Below are positions 34,248 through 46,630 of a stretch of 64,000 nucleotides of DNA, one piece after another (positions within the stretch are counted from its first letter, which is position 1; each line of letters opens with the position of its first letter). Source of the stretch: Myxocyprinus asiaticus (Eukaryota > Chordata > Actinopteri > Cypriniformes > Catostomidae). The stretch covers positions 37,401,831-37,465,830 of the forward strand of contig NC_059368.1 in NCBI RefSeq assembly GCF_019703515.2, in the 5' to 3' direction. The position numbers and the translations under genes were made by a program. The notes below the pieces were generated by a model. The model did no database searches and had not been told where the DNA came from. It saw nothing but the letters and a program-made list of their open reading frames with translations.

Positions 34248-36269
34248 AATGTCTTAATCTGTATTTTTGTTTTGTTTTCCAGTAAAAAGAAATGCCCTTA
34301 AAACGAGATCAATTTACTTAAGAAGCAAATTTGTGTAAGATAATAAGATTTGTTTTCAGAGAATAAATCTTTAATTGAGATGATGTTCTTATGACATCGG
34401 CAAATCGTTTTTTTCTTGTTTAATCCTTAAATGCATACCTTGGGTTATAAGTGACCCAGAACCTCATTTCACCCCCTTACCTTGTCCATTTTTTTTGAGT
34501 TATGCCCCCATCTTTTTAGTATTTCTCAACATTTCACTTATGAATAGTGTAAAATAATAATAAAAAAGAAGGGCCAAATTTTCCAAAAAAATAAATAAAT
34601 AAATGCTTAATTACCAAAGTGTATCAGGTAGTTAGTGACACAAGATATGTGATAGTGATGCAATATATATTTGCGCTTCTGTAAATCATTTTTAATATTT
34701 ATTTCATATCTACATAAGTTCATTATCACAAGGTATTTTTTTATTTGTTTATTGTAAGGCAAATGAGCACTATTTTCATACAAATGACTACTATATCATG
34801 TTGATTTTCTGCACAACAATAATGAAATATCAGTATCCCATATGTGTGCACAAACATATTATACATGCTATTTGTTACTCAAGGTAGTGCTGATGTTTCA
34901 GTGGCTTGATTTACATTTGACTTTGTTATTTGATGTAGAAGCATCGTGGAAGTAAACTGATATGGCCATTTGGGTGTACTACTGTAATTCTGTAAGTTGT
35001 ACGTCTATTGAAACTCACATACTGTATGTCTAGTTTATGTGTTTGATAGCCAGTTACAATGTGTCTGATATAATCTGAATGTGGAAGTAATGAATCCCGT
35101 TCTATAATTTGTTGCATATCATCTCTTTGACAAATAAACTTCAAAATAAACTTTCAAAAAAAGGTACATATTATTGCATGGTGAAACACCCATGTATTTA
35201 AGGGTGAAACATAAATCTAAAAACATTTGTGAAGTTTATACTTAAGCCAATGATGTATAACAATAAACCTAATTCAAGATATATTCTCAGAAAACAAGTC
35301 TTATAATGTTACACACTATTGTTTTTCAAATTAATTTAGCTTGCTTTGACAAAAACACTGATTAAGAAAATGATTTTTAAACACACAACAGACCACATAT
35401 CACAGAGCTACAACTGGGGTTTCTATCTGATGCAACCACAACAAAGACACTTTCAAACTCCGCTCACACACACAAATACACTCACATACGGACCTGTCCT
35501 CCAGTGTATAGTCTGGTGTATCATCCTGTGTGTGGAAGGACACAGCCATGGTCAGGTAGGCCAGGAAGCAGATGGGCTGTTGGGTAAAAATGGCAACTGC
35601 ACACCCCTCTGAGAGGCTGGTTTGTTGGCTGCTTTTGTTGGTGCCCTGTTGTTTTGGGAAGCTTAGAGGAAGTTATAACCATGAGTTATTATCAGGGTCC
35701 AAAATTAACACTCACCCAAGTGTGAAAGGTGAGGAAAAAAGGAATTCTACTCACCAGTGGCTGGTAACTTTATTAGAAACAACAACATATACAAATAAAT
35801 GTTGAATTGTAAGAACAACATTCTTAATTGACAGGTGTGACAAAAAGTTCTTAAATCCTGATTATAATTCTGCCATTATTCATAACTACACACACACACA
35901 TGCGCGCATTCCGCTCTCTCACTCAAAACAGACTGGACACAACTGCTGTACTGGTAAAATGGCAAAACAGGTGGAAATTTACACAGAGGTTCAGTTACAA
36001 TTTGCATACTGGGCTCTCTAAAAACAATGTGAGCAAGCCATCCATTAACATACAGAGATGAGGAGCCGTGCCAACTGCCAGCACTGCAACAAAACCCAGC
36101 CGGAGGTCCTCAGTGAGTAATAGAGCCATTAAACAATGACATATACAGTATTGGAAATGTTTTGTGTGATTGTGAACAAGACAAATTACAGGTGAACAAC
36201 ACTGCAATCATTCAAAAAGAATTAAAATATGTAAAAGAACTTGAACTGCTCTTTGGAGGACCATTACTA
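34248..36269. other. No gene recognised
   Basis: About 2 kb of AT-rich DNA. Frames at 34926-35144 (minus), 35346-35805 (plus) and 35995-36207 (minus) have no domains. A (CA)n bit lies at 35889-35900. Confidence 0.4.
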
Positions 36270-36610
36270 TTTAAAGCTGAAGTGTGTAATTTCTGAATCA
36301 CTTGTGTCGTCACCAAACAGAACTGCACAAAATAATCACTGTTTTTAAAAAGATTCCATAAAACTAACCAGTCTTCCATCGGTTGTTAAAAAAGGATTGT
36401 CCTACCCCAAAATCAGACCGTTTATAAGCCAATGTTGCTGTGTCTGCCTGGATGGCAACTCAAACAAACAGAGGAATGTTTTGATATCGCAGAGTTCCAC
36501 TTTTAGTTGAAATCAGCTTACAAAAAGCTTACTTATAGTTGACTCTGTATATTAAGCTAGGATACAAGAAAAACATTTTCTTTCATCATAAATGTCACAT
36601 CAGCTTTAAA
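36270..36610. mobile_element. Short MITE-like element
   Basis: The ends are TTTAAAGCTGAAGTGT and, inverted, TTTAAAGCTGATGTGA, enclosing about 340 bases without coding capacity. A related shorter element appears at 39403-39533. Confidence 0.55.
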
Positions 36611-37508
36611 GAAAACATAAAACGGCATTCACAACACATTTAACCTCCATGATGTGACACATTTCTGAGTGACACAATATTCACTGGGAAATAATGTAGG
36701 GCGGGGCTTAATTTTATCTATTGGGATTTGATTAGCCTTTTTTGTTAATTGTTTTATATTACTGTGTTTTCTGCTAAGGCCAGAATCACTATTATGATTG
36801 CTCATACTGTGGGTTAGGAATTTAAAAAAAAAAAACCTAACCCTAAAAAATTTCGTTTGGCAATTGGCAGGTAACTCATCCTGCACCAGTTGTGCTACGG
36901 ACATGAATGATACCTCAAACTGTGTGGGCTTGTTGTGGAGAGGTGTGCTATTACTTTATAAACAATCTGATTTAGGATATTCTTCTGGTGGGTTATAAAT
37001 CAGGTGAATAAAATCCCATGGATTTACATTGAAGGAGGGAACCAAGTCTTGACACTTAAATATCATAGAAATTTGGAGGTGGGCTTTTTGTCTTGGACTA
37101 GAAATTAACCACCTAGCAACCACCCAGAACAGATTTATAAAACACTTCTTTTTTCCAGCTCAATTCTTTTTTTCTTTTCAGTCACCATGAATGAATGGTG
37201 GATTGGACATGGACAGCTTACTTCATTATTCTCCTACTGTTCACTGTGTACAACCACATTTCATTTGGTTTAATCTGTTTTGAGTGAATGTGATTGGTGC
37301 TGCCTGCAAAATTATTTTATTCCCTTTTGTCTTTTTATGATTTCAAAAATGTACAAAATGTAACTGAAATAGCCTCTCTCTTTCAGTATCTCTGTCTCCT
37401 TCTGTTGGTATGGCAGATATCTCATCCTGCAGTAGCAAACTGCCGGTTCAGACACCCACAGTGCAGAGAGAAAGCAGCACTGCCATCTAGAGTGTCTGGG
37501 ATGGAACA

Positions 37509-37540
<32 letters not shown>

Positions 37541-37997
37541 TTTTTTTATTTTTTTTTAGCAGACGTTGATCATAAAGACTGTCTGGTTAAATAATAATGA
37601 TAAAACATTTTTCTCATTCTTTAATAAGTAGCCTATTATGAATGCAGCTTTTATAACCTTGATACTAATGGAATATATTTACTTTTAAAAATGTATTTGT
37701 CACAATGTAGTGAACAGTTACAAGACCTAAGATCCAAGCTATACATTTTTCCCTTATACATTCATTTGACGTTATAAAACATCCATGGACACATTATGTG
37801 CGACCCATATGAAACGAAAATTGCAAACAATTTCATTAAAAAAAAATAATAATAATAAGCTCTGCTTTAAAATGGTGTGTGTGTGTGTGTGTGATGAGAA
37901 TTGATCTCCAGCAGGAGGGAGTGTTGTATTGCACTTAATCTCTCTTTCTCAATATATCATAAAATAGATATCCTGCATCTATTTCATAGCAGAGATA
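36611..37997. other. No gene; simple repeats
   Basis: A (TTTA)n run lies at 37511-37558 and a GT run at 37874-37893. No supported gene; the frame 37294-37569 runs into the TTTA tract. Confidence 0.4.
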
Positions 37998-39211
37998 CAC
38001 TGATCAGCCACAACATTAAAACCACCTGCCTAATATCGTGTAGGTCCCCTTTGTGCCACCAAAACCGCTCTGATCCGTCGAGACATGGACTCCACAAGAC
38101 CTCTGAAGGTGTCCTGTGGTATCTGGCACCAAGACGTTAGCAGCAGATCCTTTAAGTCCTGTAAGTTGTGAGGTGGGGCCTCCATGGATCGGACTTGTTG
38201 GTCCAGCACATCCCATAGATGCTCAATCGGATTGAGATCTGGGGAATTTGGAGGCCAAGTTAACACCTTGAACTCTTTGTCATGTTCCTCAAACCATTCC
38301 TGAAAATTTTTTGCATTGTGGCAGGGCGCATTATTCTGCTGAAAGAGGCCACTGCTATCAGGGAATACCGTTGCCATGAAGGGGTGTACATGGTCTGCAA
38401 CAATCTTTAGGTAGGTGGTACGTGTCAAAGTAGCATCCACATGAATGCCAGGACCCAAGGTTTCCCAGCAGAACATTGCCCAGAGCATCACACTGCCTCC
38501 GCCGGCCTTCAGTCTTCTCATAGTGCATCCTGCTGCTATCTCTTCCCCAGGTAAACAATGTACACGCACCTGGCCATCCACATGACCTAAATGAAAGCAT
38601 GATTCATCAGAACAGGCCACCTTCTTCCATTGCTCCATGGCCCAGTTCTGACGCTCAGGTGCTCATTGTAGGTGCTTTCGGCGGTGGATAGGGGTCAGTA
38701 CTCTGACCGGTCTGAGGCTACGCAGCCCCATACGCAGCAAGCTGTGATGCACTGTGTGTTCTGACACCTTTCTATCATGGCCAGCATTACGTTTTTCAGC
38801 AATTTATGGTACGGTAAATCTTTTGTGGGATCGGACCAGATAGGCTAGCCTTCGCTCCCCACGCGCATCAGTGAGCCTTGGGCCCATGACCCTGTCGCTG
38901 GTTCACCGGTTGTCCTTCCTTGGACCACTTTTGGTAGGTACTAACCACTGCATACCGGGAACACCCCACAAGACCTAACATTTTGGAGATGCTCTGACTC
39001 AGTCATCTAGCCATCACAATTTAGCCCTTGTCAAATTCCCTCATATCCTTACGCGTGGCCATTTTTCCTGCTTCCAACACATGAAATTCAAGAACTGACT
39101 GTTCACTTGCTACCTAATATATCCCACCCCTTGACAGGTGCCATTGTAACGAGATAATAAATGTTATTCACTTCACCTGTCAGTGGTTTTTTATGTTGTG
39201 GCTGATCAGTG
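37998..39211 (-). mobile_element. Tc1-type transposon, minus strand
   Basis: The ends are CACTGATCAGCCACAACAT at 37998 and its inverse at the right end, 39211, with TA on both sides (37996-37997, 39212-39213). The size is 1214 bp, compact for the group. Confidence 0.92.
38030..39062 (-). pseudogene. Tc1-type transposase with lost catalytic Asp
   Basis: The coding strand starts MATRKDMREFDKG at 39062 and then meets several stops in the DNA-binding half (a stop right after DKG, others further on). An open catalytic part begins at 38638 (MEQWKKVACSDESCF) and runs 202 residues to QRGPTRY. The first catalytic Asp is in CSDES and the Glu is in LNPIEHLWD. The second position reads FQQNNAPCH where relatives have FQQDNAPCH, so the second catalytic Asp is Asn. 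Even with an intact N-terminus it could not catalyse strand transfer. The 202-residue frame is therefore an accident of drift, not a kept gene. Confidence 0.88.
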
Positions 39212-39402
39212 TACCCTGAGTTAACGTATGCAATGCATGTGAGAAATTACAGCATATGTGATCACTTATCACTCACTCTGGGGCACTCTGCATATTAAAA
39301 TTATGAATAAAGTGCAAAAACAGCTTGGCAGAGATGCATTTCAGGCACCCACCAAATAAATCTGACAATGTAAGTTCATGATTCACCAAAACCACCAGTG
39401 TA

Positions 39403-39533
39403 TTAAAGGCGCTGTGCATAATTTCTGTGCCTATAGCAAAAACAATGACAACAGTTAACAGCTAGGCTAATAGTTGTCGCTGCATTCAGTTATGACATAT
39501 TTAACATCAAAAGAAATTACACACTTCATTTCA
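39403..39533. mobile_element. Small MITE-like foldback
   Basis: TTAAAGGCGCTGTGCATAAT at the left pairs imperfectly with the inverted right end TTGAAATGAAGTGTGTAAT. It has the same terminal style as 36270-36610. Confidence 0.4.
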
Positions 39534-40471
39534 AGTTGCAATAGCAAATTATTAGTAATGTACAGTGGCTGAGGAACAGAAGTTTTTTACAAGATGAAAT
39601 CAACAGACAGCGAGTGAATTCCAAACCATAGTTTTAAATATCAGTGTCACTGATAGCTGAATCCGGCTGTGGGGTTAGAGGCCAAAGGTCACAGAGGGGA
39701 AGGCTGGCATCTGTGTTGTAATTCAAAAGAACTGCTGCAGAGTCCCAGCTAATGTGAGATCATTTTATGTGATACAGTAGATACACTGTATTTGACAGCA
39801 ACTGCATGCTTGTACTTATTCTGACCTTTGACTTTGGATTCTATTGGCTGTTCCTGGTGAATGGACACATTGACGGTGAAATCAAGGCCTTTTACACTTC
39901 TTCTGTCAGTCCTTTATTCCATTACAGATGTCACAGACATAAATGGCTCACTTCTGTGCATTTTGCCTCAGTGCCTACACCTGTATAGGTGTAAGCATAT
40001 AAAAAGGTGCTTTTTTCCCCCTCGCTCTCTCTCATTTTTCAACCAGGCACAGATACACACACTAACGCAAACACACACACCCAGACATATGGAGTGCCAC
40101 ACACATATTCTTTAATGAAAACCCTAGGCACATTCTGTAAGGATACTAGTTTACCTCTCTCGGCGTGAGTTTTAGTGCTTTGTACATCTTTCAATCTGAA
40201 CACTGTTTTTTTATTTTTATTTTAAATTTTTTTTTCATTTATTTAGAATCATTTACATAAGGGCATCCGGCATAAAAACCTGTGCCAAGTCAAATCATGG
40301 ATGGTCCGCTGTGGTGACCCCTAACGGGAGCAGCCGAATGAAGAAGATTTCGATTCATTTACATAGAAATGTTTTGGTTACCACAAGTTTGCGGTTGAAG
40401 GTGCTTTAAATCGGTAGGTTCATGCCTTAAAAAGTATGTTTTTCTGTTTGTGTGAGAGAGTAAGCATTTGT

Positions 40472-40545
<74 letters not shown>

Positions 40546-40994
40546 GTGTTGCAAGTTAGAGGTTTTCTCTTTCTTTTTCTGGGTATGGCTGTGCTGCTTT
40601 TGTTGCTAACATTCTAATTCAAATATTGTTTGTTGACTAGGTGTAGTAAAAATAGAATGTAAATCACAAAAGCCTGTCTTAGAGATTGTAAAAATAAAAA
40701 TCAGTATTATTCAGCATTGTTGGGATAGGCCTGTTAAATGCAGTCTATTTTGTGTGTTGGCGGTTGAATAATGACTGGTGATAAGTTTTTTTTTCTCTCT
40801 TTAAACATTTGTCTTATCAGGTTTAAGGTGTAAGGTCTTCAGTGTTGTGTACATATTTGTTTGTGGTGCTGTGTGCACAATTTTGTGATGTGTACATGAT
40901 TTTGAAGAGATGTGTTCGTTTTATGGTGTTGACTGCAAAAAAATATTACCATATACATTTTTGCTCTGTTGGGGCAGGCGGTATTTTTCTAGTT
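39534..40994. other. No gene; SINE-like tail and GT run
   Basis: 40260-40352 holds GGGCATCCGGCATAAAA and CTGTGGTGACCCCTAACGGG ending in GAAGAAGA, a known type of fish retroposon tail. A GT run lies at 40477-40542. Other frames (39806-40115, 40842-41090 start) have no domains until 40995. Confidence 0.45.
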
Positions 40995-41325
40995 ATGGAG
41001 GAAAGAAGTGAAATGACATTCCTTGTGGAGGAATTTATTAGGAACCTGGTGAAGAACTGCTTTACAAGTGTACCAAGTAACAGTTGTTGAAATTAGCTGG
41101 GTACTATGGGATTGAGTTGAGCAGCCAGGATAAGAAGCTAAAAGATACAGTCTTGAAAGGCTTGATGTACGGCTTAGTAGAGAAACAGGTTCTTGTAAAG
41201 AACTTCTTCAGTGGTTTGTTCTGCTGAATGCACTACAAGTGAACTTAAAGCAAAAGATCTAAAGTGGCAGCTCTAGCTCAAAAGGATAGAGTTTGAAGAA
41301 CATGAGCATGAGTGCTTGAGTTAGC
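40995..41325 (+). pseudogene. Gypsy-type gag N-terminus, decayed
   Basis: The frame from 40995 reads MEERSEMTFLVEEFIRNL...VPSNSC. After a frame change near 41085 it reads KLAGYYGIELSSQDKKLKDTVLKGLMYGLVEKQVL. This pattern (a short acidic helix, then LA.YYGIE and a two-helix KK.LK unit) is typical of the gag N-terminus of fish gypsy elements. A further piece, ELKAKDLKWQL*LKRIEFEEHEHE near 41240-41320, matches the Glu/Lys-rich coiled-coil that follows in such proteins. At least one frameshift and one stop are present. No LTR was found beside it. Confidence 0.45.
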
Positions 41326-41414
41326 TGTTGGGGCCAAGGGTGTTTCATTGTCTTTTAGGGAGCCTCTGTCTCCTGTGTAGAAAATTCTAAACGATTTCTA
41401 TCTTAAACCATTGA

Positions 41415-43067
41415 GTTATGTGATGAGCAGATAGACAATTCTCCATTCATTACACAGAGGACTTTGTCTCTGCCACGCCTGGAAGGCAGAGGAGGTTGTA
41501 AACAGGGCAGTTTCAAGACTGAAGCAACAAGAGATTGTTGTAAGAACCCAATCAGGAAGAGCAGGCCTTGAAACTGTGGTCAGCAGCCTCTTAAAAACAG
41601 AGGAAAGCAATGGTAGTGACAGAAGCATCTAGGATGGAAGAGGAAGGGTATATGATTCGAGTAGTCAGCCAGAAGCAGCAAGGGTACTGGACAGTATAGG
41701 AGGATAGATCTAATATCTAGAGTTTTAGGATGGGCTGACCTGTTGAAGATACCCCAGGCCAGGCTAAGCTTTCTAATAAGATCTACCTTTGACATTCTTC
41801 CAAGCCCTGGGAATTTGCCTCTGTGGTATGGTAAAGAGGAGAGTTGTCCCCTCTGAGAGGCCCCAAGAGTAAATCTGCAGCACATGTTGGCTGGGTGCAA
41901 GACTGCCTTGGTACAAGGACGCAACAGGTGGCGGCATGATCAGGTTCTGCGAAAGCTGGCAGAGATCCTAGAGATGTGAAGAATAAAGGCAAACAAAGGC
42001 CATCATGTTCCTCAGAGGAAGTACATTGAGTTTATTAAAAAAAGGAGGTGCCACACAATGCACGACACGGAAGGAAGCAAGGTCAATCCTGGCACATGGA
42101 AGTGATTAATCTTTTCGCATGTGAGTTTCTCCTCTAATAACGGATCCCCTAGCATGAGTTCTTTAATGCACACTGTAATTAAAACAAATCTTACCTTACA
42201 CTTCACATCAGATGCACTGGAGGACCGATTATATCACAGCAGGTGCACTGAAGATCAGATTATATATTATCAAACATGTAATGTGGTTTTTAGATGTTTA
42301 TAATGATTAATTATGATGGATAAGATGTGATAGTGAATGCGCTTGTCTGCAATGTGCACCGCTATATTTTTGTTCTAATGCAAGATGGGATTCAGAGTTT
42401 GTCTCATCATAGAGGCATACAAAAGGAGGAGCATAGAAGGTTCTAAAAAGTAGCCCTTCCACTTTCCCAGCCAGAAGTGGATGTGATGGACGGAATGGGA
42501 GAAGCTCGAGAGGACTCACTAGTTTGTATATTCTTTGTTTGACATCAGAAAATATGGCCGCAGCGCTGCATCAAGACGCTGCATGTTGCGCTCCAACAGA
42601 AATGGCTTTATAATTTTATTTAGTGATTGTATGAAAGTTTGTAACATAAAAATAAAGATATTGTTTATAACAACAATAATAATAACAATAATAAAGATAT
42701 CTGTTGAAAAGACTATTTGAGCGGCTGGTTCATTATGACAAATGCTTCAGTCCCTCCTTTGCTTGTAAACAGCAGCACGAATGCAGATCGCACCGGTTAG
42801 ATCGTACACGTCTGAGCCCAGCCTAGCGTAATCAACCTGGTTTGATCGTACATGTGCAAGGGTTAATCAGTGGTGGTCAACCTTGGCCAGCAGCTCAAAT
42901 TTCCTTCTGAGATCACCATTATCTCATTGAGGCCGGACATAGTGTTATGGTCGGCATCAGCTGGGACAGTCATAATGATTAAACTTACTGTTCCATGGGA
43001 AGAAGGACTGGAGGCAGCACTTTCGGCTACAAAAGAAACCCTAAGATATTCAACATGCTATCAGTAG
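41415..43067 (+). pseudogene. LINE C-terminus with RPD...ELTVPWE motif
   Basis: The plus-strand frames contain ordered pieces of a fish retroelement protein: VVSRLKQQEIVVRTQSG near 41500, VVSQKQQGYWTV near 41660, IPQARLS-like near 41755, and a GWVQDCLGTRTQQ piece near 41890 that matches a GCxxxLxxGRYxWRHDQVL segment. Last comes a clean 65-residue frame (42870-43067): QQLKFPSEITIISLRPDIVLWSAS then IKLTVPWEEGLEAA. The RPDIVLWS...ELTVPWE signature resembles the restriction-like endonuclease region at the C-terminus of R2/NeSL-type LINEs. That link is inference from motif layout; the family itself is common in fish. Note Lys in IKLTVPWE where Glu is usual. An 800-bp stretch between the pieces (about 42070-42860) shows no homology I can see. 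Confidence 0.45.
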
Positions 43068-43146
43068 CGATCTGCTGGATATTGTCAAATAATCACTCAT
43101 CAATTCCTCACCATCTCACCTCACAATTCTCCCCCGGCTCTCCATC

Positions 43147-43857
43147 TATCCACAGTTATGAAGGTGTTCTCTGATCTAAGAATTCCTATCGCCCAAGAGA
43201 AAACAGTCGGTCCATCCATTTCTATCGAATTTGTAGGCATCCAACCTGATACAGAAAAGATCGATAGGATTATTTCAATAACTTCTAACATCCTGTCAAA
43301 CAAAAGTTGCATGATATCCTCTCCCAACTTGGCCATCTAAACATGCGTATCATTCCCCAAGGCCACCTGTTCTTCTCACACCTCCTCTCTCTAGCTTCAT
43401 CCGTTCACTCCATAAACAACATTGCAGTCCTGGATCAAGCATGCCAGGCAGACTTACAACTATGGCTAACTTCTCAGCCACTGGAATGGCCTTTCTTTTT
43501 TCTACGATGATTTTATCTTCTCCCTTGATGACATCCAATTGTACACCAATGCAGCTCCATCCATCTGATTTGGAGGTTATTACCAGGGCCGTTGGTTTGC
43601 ATTCACCTGGCCCCCTAATCTGATCAACTTCCCCCGCATCTTCCGCTCTGTTCGAACTGTATCACAACGTGGTAGTAGCTTCCCTCTGGGGGTCAGAATG
43701 GACATCGAAAAGTATCTTAGTTCACTGCGACATCCAAGCCACCGTCCAGTGCATTAACAAAGGCAGATCCCGTTCACCAGAATTTTTGCCATTTCTTGGG
43801 TGCCTAATTTGGATTTCCATCCATAACCAATTAAAATTAAGGCAGAACAGATTCTAG
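43147..43857 (+). pseudogene. DIRS/Ngaro-type RT-RNase H fragment
   Basis: The pieces in order are MKVFSDLRIPIAQEKT, ISIEFVGIQPDTEKID, then after a frame change LSQLGHLNMRIIPQGHLFFSHLL, LDQACQADLQLWL and, in the next frame, LYTNAAPS*FGGYYQGRWFAFTWP. The last part is ASLWGSEWTSKSILVHCDIQATVQCINKGRSRSPEFLPFL (from 43669). GHLN...RIIPQG and the RNase H blocks (usual FTDAAPS, here YTNAAPS; HCD.QA.V..INKGRS) are hallmarks of tyrosine-recombinase retroelements. The RNase H catalytic Asp of TDAA is Asn. Three or more frame breaks and a stop are present. The YR gene that should follow is missing; instead an oppositely oriented gag begins at 43859. Confidence 0.7.
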
Positions 43858-43858
43858 A

Positions 43859-45446
43859 TTAAAAAACCAGTGAATGGAGAGGTCTGCTTACCAGCACCAG
43901 AGCAGCGGGTTTCGTCGTCCCTGGGTCACCCGTCTCAATGGTGCTTTGAAGCCTTTCACGGGTTCTTGGCAGCCGAGAGACGGGTGTCATCTGCTTCCTG
44001 CGGTGGGCTCCACGCCAGGGCCGGGCCGAAGGGGCGGGATGTGGCGGAGCCGGTGCAGTCACCGCAGGGGGACACCCTTGGTGATGAGCAGATGGGGTGC
44101 GGGATCTTGAGCCGCGCCAGGGCAGAATATGCTGGATAGCCTCCGTCTGCTGCTCCACCGTCGAGAACTGCTGGGCAAAGTCCTTGACAGTGTCTCCGAA
44201 TAGGCCAGCCTGGGAGATGGGGGCAGCAAGGAACCATGTCCTGTCGGCCTCACCCATCTTGACCAGGATGAGCCAAAGGTGGCACTCCTGGACCACTAAT
44301 GTGATCGGGACCAGGCAGTAAAAAGTGCCTCCCACAACCTTGTCAACTCTTCATGCACTTCCGGGAAGAAAGGAATGGGGGCGGAGCGTGGCTTTGAGCG
44401 GCGACGCAAGCCCAGGAACCAATCATCAAGCCGCGAGGGTTCAGGGAAGAGCGGAGGGTTCCACTCTAGCCGGCGCTCGCGGCTGCCCGGGAAAGCATGT
44501 CGTCATCTCCGCGTCAGCCTGTGACTGGGCAATCGTCCCCGAAGGGAGGAGCCCATCTGAGGCTTCCACATCTGACTAGATGAGCCCGCTCTCCGATGTT
44601 GCGCTCGAGAGCTCATCACTTTCGAGGGCTCCGAATAAGAGGTCGAACTCGCCGTGAGACGAGCCGGCGGACTCATCTGGAAGCCCGATCGGGACAGACG
44701 AACGTGCTGGGGAATGGGAGGTACGCGGGGGGATTCCCGGCAGAGGCGGTCCCATTGGGGTCCCCAAATCGCCCCCAGTACTAGCCGCGCTGGCCTCATA
44801 CCTGTGGGTAAAAGGACCAAGGCGGGGAGCCTCCGGAGTGGCTTGCTTTCTTACGAAGGCGAGCCGCAACCGCATCATTGCCATGGACATGTCCTCACAA
44901 TGAGTACATGACCATCCACGAACGCTGTCTCCACGTGAGCAGTGCCCAGACATGAAAGACAGTGATCGTGACTGTCAGAAGGCGAGAGATAACAAGTGCA
45001 ACCAGGAATAACACACAAAGGAAAGGCATCTTTAAAAAGACGCGTCTTTAAAATGACGCTCCGTGTGTGCTGCACTTTTAGAGAAATATACTCTTTTAGA
45101 GAAATATACTCTTATTTCTGCCGAAGCACCCAGGAGCATTCTCTGCAGTGCACCAGTGCAGAGGAGGGAGAAGCCGCTGAAATGCGCTGTCAGATCCAGC
45201 AGAGGTGAATGAACAGTTGTGGGAATTCAGCTCAGTGAGCATGACTGTTCGGCTCCGAAGAGAAAATCTGAATGAGTGGTTGCATACCAGCTCGTTTTAT
45301 ACCCGTATGTCTGGGAGAGTGGCATGCAAATACCACTTGCCAATTTTCATTGGCCTTTTATCAAAGACCAGAGGTGTCTCGGGCTCCCAAGAGTGACCCC
45401 TAGTGTCACTACATCGACACAACGTCGAGTGAGTGACAGATAGGAA
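43859..45446 (-). mobile_element. DIRS1-like retroelement 5' part, copy 2
   Basis: Reading leftward from 45446 it shows the same terminal block, TATA box (45297-45303), leader with TGCACTGGTGCACTGCAGAGAA-type sequence and gag start as copy 1. It extends further into gag than copy 1 but has an internal deletion near 44302 of roughly 335 bp relative to copy 1. Confidence 0.75.
43862..45029 (-). pseudogene. DIRS1-like gag, deleted and frameshifted
   Basis: The start at 45029 reads MPF, then a one-base loss relative to copy 1 breaks the frame at codon 4. The Cys cluster continues in another frame (CVIPGCTCYL, HDHCLSCLGTAH). Next come CTHCEDMSMAMMRLRLAF and GGDLGTPMGPP (44953-44576). After an internal deletion the last frame (44335-43862) joins VVGGTFYC directly to VVQECHLWLILVKMGEADRTWFLAAPISQAGLFGDTVKDFAQQFS and QTEAIQHILPWR, the conserved DIRS1 gag C-terminal segment absent from copy 1. 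The GC content is well above that of its neighbours. The product would be a capsid-like RNA-binding protein; it is not expressed as such here. GC-rich plus-strand frames in the same place are shadows. Confidence 0.72.
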
Positions 45447-46199
45447 ACCGAATTTCAACTATCTGTGCACATCCCTATTATTAACGCATGATTTTGTTAT
45501 GGTTCATAATACAAAAGGACATATAATTGGCTGTGTAAGACATTGCTCACATTTTTCTCTGTAATAATTATTACAAAGTTTTCCAAACTTTTCGTCTGTC
45601 TATTTGAAAAATCCTAACAAATCTGCCAAGCATCCTGTAGAGTGCATAAAGGTGAACATAGTCACGTAACTAGTGTCATGCAGTATTATTATTATTATTA
45701 TTATTTATTTCATTGGGCATGGGGAGCCTCCATGGTGTATCAGCACATGGGCCTCTCAGTTCTAAATCTGCCCTTGCCTACAAGTTTACATCTTGACTGA
45801 AATGCTCTTCCCAAGATGCAGTGTTGTATTACGTGTAGCCAACTGGAGAAATTTCATGTAATTTAAATCCAGTCATAAATTGGATGTGCCCCCTTTAAGA
45901 ACTGAAGTTTTGTGACACCTGCTTTCTGGCAACCCTCGTATTGTGCATGTGTGCTGGTTAGAGACGTGAGAACAAGCTCCCGGTTTTGTTTATCGGTTGA
46001 GAATTCTTTGCATATGAATTGCATGGGTGGAGTTTGACCAAGTTTTGTATACATGCGAGGACTGGCCTCTACCGTATTTCATTGTACCGTATTCCATTTT
46101 TGTATTTTATTTCCGTTTTTCATTTTACCATATTTCATTTTATTGTGTTCCATTCTTTTTTATATATATATGGCCCCATCAACCGCTGTTTTTAAATTT
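45447..46199. other. No gene recognised
   Basis: An (ATT)n run lies at 45686-45703, and a T-rich stretch with repeated CATTTTA/CCRTATTTCATT lies at 46070-46150. Confidence 0.4.
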
Positions 46200-46630
46200 A
46201 TTTTTTTATCCCCATTTTCGAATTTCAAATGCTTAGTTCCCACTACTTAGTAGGCCTTCATTGGTGGCATGGTTACTCACCTCAATCCGGGTTGTGGAGG
46301 ACAAGTCTCAGTTGCCTCCGCTTCTGAGACTCAATTCACGCATCTTATCACTTGGCTCATTGTGCATGACACCGCGGAGACTCCCAGCATGTGGAGGCTC
46401 ATTCTGCTCTCCGCAATCCACGCACAATTTACCATGCGCCACATTGAGAGCAAGAACTACTAATCACGACCACAATGAGGTTACCCCATGTGACTCTACC
46501 CTCCCTAGCAACTGGGCCAATTTGGTTGCTTAGGAGACCTGGCTGGAGTCACTCAGCACGCCCTGGATTTGAACTCGCGACTCCAGGAGTGGTAGTCAGC
46601 GTCAATACTCGCTGAGCTACCCAGGCCCCC
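46200..46630 (-). mobile_element. tRNA-derived SINE, copy 2
   Basis: Same family as 25743-26184 in reverse. The tRNA-like head (GGGGCCTGGGTAGCTCAG) is at 46630 reading left, the B-box region is GAGTTCAAATCC (one change from copy 1's GAGTTCGAATCC), then the same body and an A-rich tail at 46195-46207. Frames on both strands are SINE sequence. Confidence 0.92.

Noticed and set aside
43870..44911. Plus-strand GC-rich frames
   Set aside because: Antisense of the minus-strand DIRS1-like gag copy 2, which has recognisable family motifs.
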